Positions 33,438 to 40,351 of a stretch of DNA of 44,388 bases are shown piece by piece (the stretch's first letter is position 1; each line of letters begins with the position of its first letter). Under the pieces are notes generated by a model that made no database searches, was not told where the DNA came from, and saw only the letters and a list, made by a program, of their open reading frames with translations. The stretch spans positions 1-44,388 of the forward strand of contig JAFQFD010000043.1 in assembly GCA_017415715.1 (NCBI GenBank), in the 5' to 3' direction. The DNA comes from Bacteroidales bacterium. Its GTDB lineage: Bacteria > Bacteroidota > Bacteroidia > Bacteroidales > UBA932. A program made the position numbers and the translations under genes.

Positions 33438-34286
33438 CTATTGCAACATATCCGGTGAAAGGCACATCTTCGAGAAGGCGAACAACTTCTTGCCGAGGTC
33501 CTTCAGGGAGGCTCCGATATGATAAACCACATCATCCACGATCAGGAAACGGTCGTGGATGTTCTGTGTCCGGATGATCGCAATAGGAGGATACTGGCTA
33601 TTGTGCTTCTGTATGTCCAGCCGCAGCTGCTCCGGCATGCGGCCGGTACGGATTTCAGCCGACACGCCCGGCGCCCGTTTCGACAGAAGCAGCAGCACAC
33701 TCTCGTCCACATAATTATCAATCAGGATTATTCTCTGTTTCGCAGATTTCACCAGGTCTGACACAAAGACATAGGCATCGAAGATCTGACCGTCATAAAA
33801 TATCCCCTCGACAGGCGGCAGCGATGTGCGGACAAAGAAGTCTATCTTCTCACTATGCTTGGCAAGTAACAATTTATGCTCATTCAATTGATTTTCTATA
33901 GAAAGAAAACGATTGTTTATGGAGAATCCTTTCAGTAGAACTTCTTTTAAAACACTATTTGCCCAACGTCGGAACATAACAGCATTCTTACTATTTACAC
34001 GATATCCTACTGACAGTATCATGTCCATATTATAAAACTGAGTCATATATGTCTTGCCGTCAGAAGCAGTTCGTTCCAAAATGGAACATACTGCCATCTC
34101 CTCTAATTCCTGAATAGCAAATATATTGCGGATATGCTTGGTAATAGCTGGGCGTTTCACCCCAAACAACAATGCAATCTGCTCCTGCGTCAACCACACA
34201 GTCTCCCCCTCAACCCGCACCTCCAACCTCGTGATTTCGTCAGGTTGATATATGACAATCTCACCCTTATTCTGACTGTTGTCCAT
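33438..34286 (-). CDS. RhuM-type protein with PLD-like C-terminal half (copy 2)
   Basis: 282 residues with the same architecture as copy 1. The first ~32 residues are almost identical (GEIVIYQPDE, LEVRVEGETVWL). Residues ~33-145 differ widely but keep the RhuM pattern (QIALLFGVKRPAITKHIRNIF, TASDGKTYMTQFYNMDMILSVGYRVNSKNAVMFRRWAN). Residues ~147-275 are again nearly identical, including H244-x-R-x4-D251 and GASLKDLGKKLFAFS. The central DNA is clearly more AT-rich than the shared ends. It is upstream of copy 1 by 29 nt on the same strand, so the two are probably co-transcribed. Function is unknown; candidate roles are DNA binding by the N-terminal half and a nuclease- or phosphodiesterase-like C-terminal half. 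Confidence 0.85.
   Translation of the reverse strand: MDNSQNKGEIVIYQPDEITRLEVRVEGETVWLTQEQIALLFGVKRPAITKHIRNIFAIQELEEMAVCSILERTASDGKTYMTQFYNMDMILSVGYRVNSKNAVMFRRWANSVLKEVLLKGFSINNRFLSIENQLNEHKLLLAKHSEKIDFFVRTSLPPVEGIFYDGQIFDAYVFVSDLVKSAKQRIILIDNYVDESVLLLLSKRAPGVSAEIRTGRMPEQLRLDIQKHNSQYPPIAIIRTQNIHDRFLIVDDVVYHIGASLKDLGKKLFAFSKMCLSPDMLQ
33486..33852 (+). repeat. Direct repeat copy B (shared C-terminal half of the RhuM pair)
   Basis: Partner of the repeat at 32602-32968; it encodes the PLD-like half of RhuM copy 2. Differences are scattered single bases, many of them silent. Confidence 0.85.
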
Positions 34287-34379
34287 GACTATTCTTCATA
34301 AATTACATAGTGCAAAATTTGCAGAAAGAACACCACCAGTCAACAGCAGAATGTCGATTTTAATTTATTTTATATCAAC

Positions 34380-34415
34380 TTTTTCTCTTTCTTATAATTT
34401 TTTCTTTTTCTTATA
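34380..34415. repeat. 36-bp T-rich element, copy 1
   Basis: Thirty-five of 36 bases match 37019-37054. On the minus strand it reads as two tandem ~18-bp units each starting TATAAGAAA and continuing with G and A only. It lies downstream of the EF-G2 gene, just beyond its terminator. Neither copy overlaps a gene. Confidence 0.7.
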
Positions 34416-34423
34416 CAAAACAA

Positions 34424-34453
34424 GCAGGGGCGACCCATCCGGATCGCCCCTGC
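34424..34453 (-). terminator. Rho-independent terminator of the EF-G2 gene
   Basis: Perfect 10-bp GC-rich stem GCAGGGGCGA/TCGCCCCTGC with a 10-nt loop. On the minus strand it is followed by TTGTTTTGTAT. It lies 61 nt after the stop codon of the EF-G-like gene at 34515. Confidence 0.82.
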
Positions 34454-34514
34454 CGCCTTTGCGTTTAACTTATATATCTGACGACGTTGTGTTTTCTTAG
34501 GACGTCGGCTGACA

Positions 34515-36668
34515 TTAGTCTTCCTTCTCCTCTTCGAGGTAAGCCTTCAGCAACTTCTCCTGAACATCACCCGGAACAGGCTGGTAGTCAGCGAAGTCCA
34601 TAGTGAATGTTGCACTACCTGATGAGAGCGAGCTGAGGGTTGTCGAGTAGCGGTAGAGCTCTGCGAGCGGAACGCGGGCCTTGATAGTGCTGAATCCCTT
34701 GTCCTCACCCATACCCTCGATGAGGGCGCGGCGGTTCTGAAGGTCTGACATACAAGCACCCATGTACTCAGAAGGAGTAAGCACCTCTACATTGTAGATA
34801 GGCTCCATGATCTTAGGACCTGCAATGCGGAATGCCTCCTTGAATGCGTTACGTGACGCGAGAACGAATGAGATTTCATTTGAATCTACCGGGTGCATCT
34901 TACCGTCGTATACATATACGCGGATGTCGCGTGCAAGCGAACCTGTAAGAGGACCTTCGCTCATCTTCTCATTGATACCCTTGAGGATAGCAGGCATGAA
35001 GCGCGCATCGATGGCACCACCCACAACGCAGTTGTAGTACTCGAGCTTACCACCCCATGGGAGATCGAACTCTTCCTTGCCCTTGATGTTGAGGACAATT
35101 TCCTTGCCGTCAACCTTGAAGCGGTTGCCCGGGTCTACACCCTCCTGGTAAGGAGCGATAAGGAGGTGAACCTCACCGAACTGGCCGGCGCCGCCTGACT
35201 GCTTCTTGTGACGATAGTCTGCGCAAGCCACCTTGGTGATGGTCTCACGGTAAGAGATCTTAGGAGCCGAGAACTCGATCTCGAGCTTGTTCTCGTTCTG
35301 GAGTCTCCACTTGAGAGTGTTGACATGCTGCTCGCCCTGTCCCTTGAGGATGGTCTGCTTCTGCTCCTTGTGATACTCGATGATGTATGTAGGATCCTCG
35401 GCTGCAATCTTTGCCATAGCCTCGCTCACCTTCTCCTCGTCCTTTGCATCCTTTGCCTTTACGGCGCAGCGATACTTGTAGTGAGGGAACTTGATGTCAA
35501 GATAAGCGATCTCCGAACCCGGAGTGCAGAGGGTCACGTTTGTCTTTGCTGCGCGGAGCTTCACGGTACATCCGATGTCACCTGCAACGAGCTCTGTAAC
35601 CTTCTCCTTCTTCTTACCTGCAACTGCATAGAGAGCTGTGATCCTCTCCTTGTCGCCTGTCTCAGGATTTTCAAGGTCTGAACCCTCGACGAGCTTACCG
35701 GACATCACCTTGAAGTATGCAACCTCACCGAGGTGCTGCTCCACAGCTGTCTTATATATAAAGAGTGATACAGGACCGTCCTGCTTGCACTCTACCTCTT
35801 TTCCATCCTTTGTCTTGCCGATGCGCTCTGCTGGAGAAGCCGCTGTGCGGATAGTGAACTCCATGAGACGCTTTACTCCGATGTCCTTCTTTGCTGAAAG
35901 ACAGAAGATAGGCATCACATCGCCCTGGCGGATACCGATACCGAGACCCTTTCTGATCTCATCCTCTGAGAGGACGCCCTGCTCGAAGAATGTCTCCATG
36001 AGAGTGTCGTCATACTCAGCTGCGCGCTCGATGAGCTCGTTTCTGAGCTCCTCGGCTACTTCCACCTGGTCTGCCGGGATCTCGAGATCCTCGCGCTTTC
36101 CTGTATCGCCTGCGAAACGATAATACTTCATCTTGAGAACGTCGATGAAACCGTCGAAGTCAGGACCTACGGTAACAGGATACTGAACTACTACCGGCTT
36201 GTTGCCGAACGCCTCTTTCATTGATTCGAGAGTGGTCTCCCAAGTCGCCTTCTCGCCGTCGAGCTGGTTTACAGCGACGATAAGAGGAATACCATACTCC
36301 TTTGCGTAACGTGAGAAAATCTGTGTTCCTACCTCAACGCCCTGCTGTGCGTTCACTACGAGAACACCTGTGTCGCACACCTTGAATGCAGAAACAGCTC
36401 CACCTACGAAGTCGTCAGCACCCGGAGTGTCGATGATATTGAACTTTGTGTCCATGAACTCGGCGTAGAGCGGAGTCGCATAGATGGACCTCTGGTTGAT
36501 CTGCTCTATCTCTGCGTTGTCAGAGACAGTGTTCTTTGCTTCTACTGTACCCCTTCTGTCAATGACCTTACCTTCGTAAAGCATCGCTTCAGATAAAGTG
36601 GTCTTACCTGACTTTGTGCTGCCGAGGAGGACCACATTACGGATGTTTTGAGTTGAATAAGTCTTCAT
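34515..36668 (-). CDS. EF-G paralog lacking the catalytic histidine (EF-G2-like)
   Basis: 717 residues with all five EF-G domains in order (GTPase, beta barrel, domains III-V; C-terminal RRALIEGMGEDKGFSTIKARVPLAELYRYSTTLSSLSSG). The P-loop GSTKSGKTT (~16-24) is kept. In the G3 motif the sequence is DTPGADDF (~80-87), so the hydrolysis-promoting His of DTPGHVDF is Ala84; G4 is NQLD rather than NKMD; the switch I RGITI motif is absent (NQRSIYATP). Bacteroides thetaiotaomicron has an EF-G paralog, EF-G2, described as supporting translation without GTP hydrolysis and important in starvation and gut colonisation; these substitutions fit that class. The main fusA is not in this window. It has its own promoter at 36733-36764 and terminator at 34424-34453. 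Confidence 0.9.
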   Translation of the reverse strand: MKTYSTQNIRNVVLLGSTKSGKTTLSEAMLYEGKVIDRRGTVEAKNTVSDNAEIEQINQRSIYATPLYAEFMDTKFNIIDTPGADDFVGGAVSAFKVCDTGVLVVNAQQGVEVGTQIFSRYAKEYGIPLIVAVNQLDGEKATWETTLESMKEAFGNKPVVVQYPVTVGPDFDGFIDVLKMKYYRFAGDTGKREDLEIPADQVEVAEELRNELIERAAEYDDTLMETFFEQGVLSEDEIRKGLGIGIRQGDVMPIFCLSAKKDIGVKRLMEFTIRTAASPAERIGKTKDGKEVECKQDGPVSLFIYKTAVEQHLGEVAYFKVMSGKLVEGSDLENPETGDKERITALYAVAGKKKEKVTELVAGDIGCTVKLRAAKTNVTLCTPGSEIAYLDIKFPHYKYRCAVKAKDAKDEEKVSEAMAKIAAEDPTYIIEYHKEQKQTILKGQGEQHVNTLKWRLQNENKLEIEFSAPKISYRETITKVACADYRHKKQSGGAGQFGEVHLLIAPYQEGVDPGNRFKVDGKEIVLNIKGKEEFDLPWGGKLEYYNCVVGGAIDARFMPAILKGINEKMSEGPLTGSLARDIRVYVYDGKMHPVDSNEISFVLASRNAFKEAFRIAGPKIMEPIYNVEVLTPSEYMGACMSDLQNRRALIEGMGEDKGFSTIKARVPLAELYRYSTTLSSLSSGSATFTMDFADYQPVPGDVQEKLLKAYLEEEKED

Positions 36669-36732
36669 CAGTTTTGTGTGTTATTGTGTTTGTTTTTGTG
36701 TTTCCTGCAGTGTCATTTCAGACACATCCTCG

Positions 36733-36764
36733 CAAATCTAATAAAACATTGTCACAATATCAAT
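36733..36764 (-). promoter_or_regulatory. Promoter of the EF-G2-like gene (ATTG-N20-TAGATTTG)
   Basis: On the minus strand TAGATTTG (36740-36733) is a full -7 match and ATTG (36764-36761) matches three of four -33 bases with 20-nt spacing. Between them lies the palindrome ATTGTcACAAT (36748-36758). The 5' leader would begin at about 36729-36726, close to a small hairpin, GTGTC/GACAC (36710-36725). Confidence 0.6.
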
Positions 36765-36780
36765 AAAACGGGCATAGTTT

Positions 36781-36936
36781 TTAACAGCCGAGACAGGAGA
36801 ATGTCTTCATTACATCCTCGCCCGACATGCCGAACCTTTCATAAAACATGTTGTCCAGCTCCACCGGGAAGCCTGCCTCTCCCCATCTGCCGTCGCAGAT
36901 CATGGCGCAGATGCGCTCGAAATTGATTTCATCCAT
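36781..36936 (-). CDS. Small hypothetical protein (51 residues) ending in CLGC
   Basis: I take the ATG at 36936 as the start (MDEINFERICAMICDGRW); the frame extends upstream to 37017 but that part is unlike a protein and overlaps untranslated-looking AT-rich DNA. The product is acidic, with FPVELDNMFYERFGMSGEDVMKTF and a terminal Cys-x2-Cys. I do not recognise a family. It is encoded just upstream of the EF-G2-like gene on the same strand, but a separate promoter lies in between. Coding status is moderately likely because of the sensible composition and clean start. Confidence 0.5.
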   Translation of the reverse strand: MDEINFERICAMICDGRWGEAGFPVELDNMFYERFGMSGEDVMKTFSCLGC

Positions 36937-37018
36937 AGCATTCGTTTTCCGCAAAGCTGGGACATTTGACAAGCAAAAGCAACTTTTTAAAGGCAAAATC
37001 ATCGCAATACCCGTCATA

Positions 37019-37054
37019 TTTTTCTCTTTTTTATAATTTTTTCTTTTTCTTATA
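37019..37054. repeat. 36-bp T-rich element, copy 2
   Basis: One mismatch from the copy at 34380-34415, in the same orientation. It lies between the small minus-strand ORF and the promoter of the XRE regulator, about 60 nt upstream of that promoter's -7 box. Confidence 0.7.
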
Positions 37055-37088
37055 ACAAGTTTATCTTTTCTTTCATCGGTTTTTCTTG

Positions 37089-37120
37089 TTTATATAACAA
37101 TTCATTAAGGAATAATTTTG
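37089..37120 (+). promoter_or_regulatory. Promoter of the XRE regulator (TTTA-N20-TAATTTTG)
   Basis: TAATTTTG at 37113-37120 matches TAnnTTTG; TTTA at 37089-37092 matches three of four -33 bases at 20-nt spacing. The ATG at 37147 would have a leader of about 22 nt. Confidence 0.55.
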
Positions 37121-37146
37121 TCCACATCAGAAAAACATCAAAAGAC

Positions 37147-37515
37147 ATGGACAACACTTCCATCAAGGACAACATCAGAAAGATCAGAAAAAGGCACAGC
37201 CTTACACAGGAAGAGATGGCCCATAGGCTCGGCATATCTCTCACTGCATACAGAGATCTCGAGACAGGCAGAACCTCAGTAGTCAGCGGACATCTGATAA
37301 GGATTGCCGAACTCCTGGACACATCCACTGAAGAAATTGTCCTGGGATACACACCCGTCAGGATGCCTGCAGAGCATCTGAACGAGATGAAAGAGGAATA
37401 CGCAACCCGCATCAGCGAACTGGAAAAAGAGATAGAATACCTCAAGAAACTCGTCAGGAATCTGGAAGACACCATCCAGACCAAGAACCAGATAATAGAA
37501 ATGCTCCAGAAATAG
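37147..37515 (+). CDS. XRE-family HTH regulator with C-terminal coiled coil
   Basis: 122 residues. Residues ~6-66 are a Cro/CI-type helix-turn-helix (IRKIRKRHSLTQEEMAHRLGISLTAYRDLETGRTS, then IRIAELLDTSTEEIVLG). Residues ~75-122 are a long charged amphipathic helix with heptad spacing (LNEMKEEYATRISELEKEIE, LVRNLEDTIQTKNQIIEML), likely a dimerising coiled coil. It is a cytoplasmic DNA-binding protein with no catalytic or sensor domain. The target is unknown; a self-controlling role or control of the neighbouring genes is possible. It ends 32 nt before rnhB, which has its own -7 box. Confidence 0.85.
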   Translation: MDNTSIKDNIRKIRKRHSLTQEEMAHRLGISLTAYRDLETGRTSVVSGHLIRIAELLDTSTEEIVLGYTPVRMPAEHLNEMKEEYATRISELEKEIEYLKKLVRNLEDTIQTKNQIIEMLQK

Positions 37516-37535
37516 CGATTGACGGATAAATTGTG

Positions 37536-37543
37536 TAATTTTG
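37536..37543 (+). promoter_or_regulatory. -7 box (TAATTTTG) immediately before rnhB
   Basis: TAATTTTG ends 4 nt before the rnhB ATG at 37548. If active, transcription would begin at or next to the start codon and give a leaderless mRNA. Confidence 0.45.
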
Positions 37544-37547
37544 CAGA

Positions 37548-38159
37548 ATGCGCAATGAACCACATCTGTCAAACTACCTGAACGCAGACCTCATCGAGGC
37601 GGGCTGCGACGAGGCGGGACGCGGCCCTCTGGCCGGCCCGGTCTTCGCTGCCGCCGTCATACTGCCGAAGGACTTCCACCACCCGCTTCTCAACGATTCC
37701 AAGCAGATGACCGAAAAGGCCAGGGAGACGCTCCGCCCGATCATCGAGCGGGAGGCGATAGCGTGGGCCGTGGAGGAGGTCAGCGCAGAGGAAATCGACA
37801 CGATCAACATCCTCAACGCATCGATAACAGGCATGCAGAGGGCTGTCAGAAAGCTGAAGGTCAAGCCGGAATTCCTGCTGATCGACGGCAACAAGTTCAA
37901 GCCGTTTGACGGATATGAATACCAGTGCGTGGTAAAAGGCGATGCAAAGTTCGCGTCGATCGCGGCGGCGTCCGTCCTGGCGAAGACCTACAGGGACGAG
38001 TATATGAGGAAGCTGGCGCAGGAATACCCGCAGTACGGATGGGAAAGGAACATGGGGTATCCGACCAAGGAGCACATACAGGCCATCATAGAACATGGCT
38101 ATACGCCTCACCATCGCAAGAGCTTTCATTTGAAACAATTGGAACCGACATTGTTTTAG
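37548..38159 (+). CDS. rnhB: Ribonuclease HII
   Basis: 203 residues. RNase HII cuts the RNA strand of RNA/DNA hybrids and single ribonucleotides in DNA. The catalytic DEDD set is visible: Asp and Glu in [15 protein letters not shown] (~residues 19-33), Asp in FLLIDGNKF (~112), and Asp in the [21 protein letters not shown] helix. The C-terminal [24 protein letters not shown] is the standard family end. The start ATG follows a -7 box by only 4 nt. The stop codon TAG (38157-38159) overlaps the first bases of a dispersed hairpin repeat (38158-38183). Confidence 0.96.
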   Translation: MRNEPHLSNYLNADLIEAGCDEAGRGPLAGPVFAAAVILPKDFHHPLLNDSKQMTEKARETLRPIIEREAIAWAVEEVSAEEIDTINILNASITGMQRAVRKLKVKPEFLLIDGNKFKPFDGYEYQCVVKGDAKFASIAAASVLAKTYRDEYMRKLAQEYPQYGWERNMGYPTKEHIQAIIEHGYTPHHRKSFHLKQLEPTLF

Positions 38160-38183
38160 ATTCCTCCACAAGGTCGGAATGAC
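38158..38183 (-). repeat. Dispersed hairpin repeat, ATTCC/GGAAT variant, overlapping the rnhB stop
   Basis: On the minus strand it reads GTCATTCCGACC, then TT, then GTGGAGGAATCT, with arms ATTCC/GGAAT. It has the same frame as the elements at 715-751, 1784-1810 and 43033-43067. It begins inside the TAG stop of rnhB and ends 22 nt before the ATG of the peptidase gene. Confidence 0.65.
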
Positions 38184-38205
38184 AGGAAAAACAAATATTT
38201 ATAAT

Positions 38206-40338
38206 ATGAAAAAGATTATCAGCGTCATCACAGCTATGACAATTTTTGCCGGCAGCGTGCTTGCCGACGAGGGAATGTGGCTGCTGCCTCTCATCCAGAA
38301 GATGAACGGCAAGGCCATGAAGGAGCTCGGATGCGAGCTTACCCCGAAGCAGATCTATGACATCAACAACACTTCGCTCAAGGATGCGATCGTGCAGTTC
38401 GGAGGCGGATGCACAGGAGAGATCGTCTCTGCAGAAGGTCTCCTGCTGACCAACCACCACTGCGGATACGGCAACATCCAGAAGCTCAGCACCGTAGAGC
38501 ATGACTACCTCAAGGACGGATACTGGGCGATGAACCGCAGCGAGGAACTCCCTTGCGAGGGTCTTTCTGTTACATTCCTTGAGTATATGAAGGATGTGAC
38601 ATCCATCGTCGAGAAGGCTCAGAAGAAGGCCGTGAAGCAGTACGGAGACGACGAGGCGGCCGTAGCCGCGGCTGTCGACAAGGCCGTTCAGGAGCTCATC
38701 GCCGAGGCCGGAGAGGACTTCCCGCACTGCGAAGTGGAAGTGGAGTCGTTCTATAACCAGAACGTATATTACCTTATAGTATATAAGAAGTATCGCGACG
38801 TACGCTTCGTCGGCGCACCGCCTTCATCGATCGGAAAGTTCGGCGCTGACACCGACAACTGGATGTGGCCGCGCCATACCGGCGACTTCTCCATGTTCCG
38901 CGTATACATGGCTCCTGACGGAACGCCTGCGGACTATTCTCCTGAGAATGTGCCGCTCCAGGCCAAGAATCACCTCAAGATATCCCTTGCAGGTGTGCAG
39001 GAAGGCGATTACACCATGATCATGGGATATCCTGGACGCACGACACGCTTCCAGACTTCGCCTGAGCTCAAGTTCCAGATCGAGCAGAACGACATCCGCA
39101 TCGCAGCACGCACCATCCGCCAGGAGGTGATGCTCGAGGACATGCTCGCAGACCCGAAGGTGAAGATCCAGTATGCAAGCAAGTATTCAAGCTCATCTAA
39201 CGGCTGGAAGAAGTGGCAGGGAATGAAGCTTGCCTTTGACAAGCTGGACATCATCGGCCGCGCAGAGCAGGAGGAAGCCGCTTTCAACGAGTGGGTGAAC
39301 GCCAACAAGAAGCGTCAGGAGAAATATGGCACTGCGGTGAAGGACCTCGCTACGGCTGTCGAGGCCGGCAGGGCTGCGAACAACGCCTTCACCAAGGCAT
39401 ATGAGACCATCTACAGGATCGAGCTCACCAACTTCGGATTCACCCTTGCCGCCCTCGCCGAGAGGGAGATCAAGGGAGGTCTGGACACTCTTTCTGCAAT
39501 CAGGAAGGCATATGAGAGGATTGCTCCGCAGTATGCTGACTACTCTGCAGGCACCGACAGGAAGGTTGCAAAGGCCATGATGAAGCACTATTGCCAGATC
39601 GCCCAGAGCGAATATGCAAAGGAACTTTCCAATGTGGACATAGACTCATTCGTAGACCAGATCTTCGACAACAGCGTCTTCGTTTCTGCCGAGACTCTCG
39701 AGACAGCCATAGAGGAGAAAGGCAAGGACATCTTTGCTGACCCGGCATGTGTGAACGGCATGGTCATCTACATGGAATGTGTTCAGAGCCAGATGCTTGC
39801 AATGGCTTCCGAGGAGGCACTTGCAAAGGCAAGGCAGCTCTACACCGAGGGCCTTCTCGAGTGGAAGAAGGGCGAGCCGTCATATCCGGACGCAAACTTC
39901 ACGATGCGACTGACTTACGGTACGGTCAAAGGATATTCTCCGAAGGATGCCGTTATATACAGACACTACACCACTCTTGACGGAGTGATGGAGAAGGAAG
40001 ATCCGGACAACTGGGAGTTCGTGGTGCCGGAGAAGCTCAAGGAGCTTTGGAAGAATGAGGATTTCGGACAGTATGCCATGGAGAACGGCAAGATGCCTGT
40101 GGCGTTCCTCAGCAACAATGACATCACTGGAGGTAACTCAGGAAGCCCGATCATGAATGCACGTGGCGAACTCATAGGCCTTGCATTCGACGGAAACTGG
40201 GAGTCTATGAGCAGCGACGTGATGTTCGAGCCTGATCTCCAGCGCTGCATCAACGTAGACATCCGCTATGTCCTCTTCATCATAGACAAGTTCGGAGGAG
40301 CAGGCCATCTGGTAGAAGAAATGGATATTGTCAGATAA
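38206..40338 (+). CDS. S46 dipeptidyl-peptidase 7 (DPP7-type)
   Basis: About 710 residues with a signal peptide (MKKIISVITAMTIFAGSVLA); the frame extends to 38179 but the ATG at 38206 starts the signal. S46 is a chymotrypsin-fold exopeptidase releasing N-terminal dipeptides in the periplasm. The triad is visible: His in LLTNHHCGYG (~85), Asp in the DTDNWMWPRHTGDFS region, and Ser in GGNSGSP. The residue that sets specificity (Gly673 in DPP7, Arg673 in DPP11, by known family numbering) is Gly here (GLAFDGNWE), pointing to hydrophobic P1 (DPP7) rather than Asp/Glu. It fits a peptide-using Bacteroidales; tryptophanase at the right edge fits too. No -7 box is obvious upstream. Confidence 0.93.
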   Translation: MKKIISVITAMTIFAGSVLADEGMWLLPLIQKMNGKAMKELGCELTPKQIYDINNTSLKDAIVQFGGGCTGEIVSAEGLLLTNHHCGYGNIQKLSTVEHDYLKDGYWAMNRSEELPCEGLSVTFLEYMKDVTSIVEKAQKKAVKQYGDDEAAVAAAVDKAVQELIAEAGEDFPHCEVEVESFYNQNVYYLIVYKKYRDVRFVGAPPSSIGKFGADTDNWMWPRHTGDFSMFRVYMAPDGTPADYSPENVPLQAKNHLKISLAGVQEGDYTMIMGYPGRTTRFQTSPELKFQIEQNDIRIAARTIRQEVMLEDMLADPKVKIQYASKYSSSSNGWKKWQGMKLAFDKLDIIGRAEQEEAAFNEWVNANKKRQEKYGTAVKDLATAVEAGRAANNAFTKAYETIYRIELTNFGFTLAALAEREIKGGLDTLSAIRKAYERIAPQYADYSAGTDRKVAKAMMKHYCQIAQSEYAKELSNVDIDSFVDQIFDNSVFVSAETLETAIEEKGKDIFADPACVNGMVIYMECVQSQMLAMASEEALAKARQLYTEGLLEWKKGEPSYPDANFTMRLTYGTVKGYSPKDAVIYRHYTTLDGVMEKEDPDNWEFVVPEKLKELWKNEDFGQYAMENGKMPVAFLSNNDITGGNSGSPIMNARGELIGLAFDGNWESMSSDVMFEPDLQRCINVDIRYVLFIIDKFGGAGHLVEEMDIVR

Positions 40339-40351
40339 AAGTATATCAGAC

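Noticed and set aside
34321-34420. Promoter for the RhuM pair
   Set aside because: Searched for a minus-strand TAnnTTTG box upstream of 34286; only partial matches such as CAAAATTT on the plus strand were found.
36937-37017. Upstream extension of the small minus-strand ORF
   Set aside because: The added residues look random and the DNA is AT-rich intergenic-like; the ATG at 36936 is preferred.
40328-40351. TTG start extending Mrp upstream
   Set aside because: It overlaps the end of the peptidase coding sequence, and the ATG at 40352 gives a normal family N-terminus.
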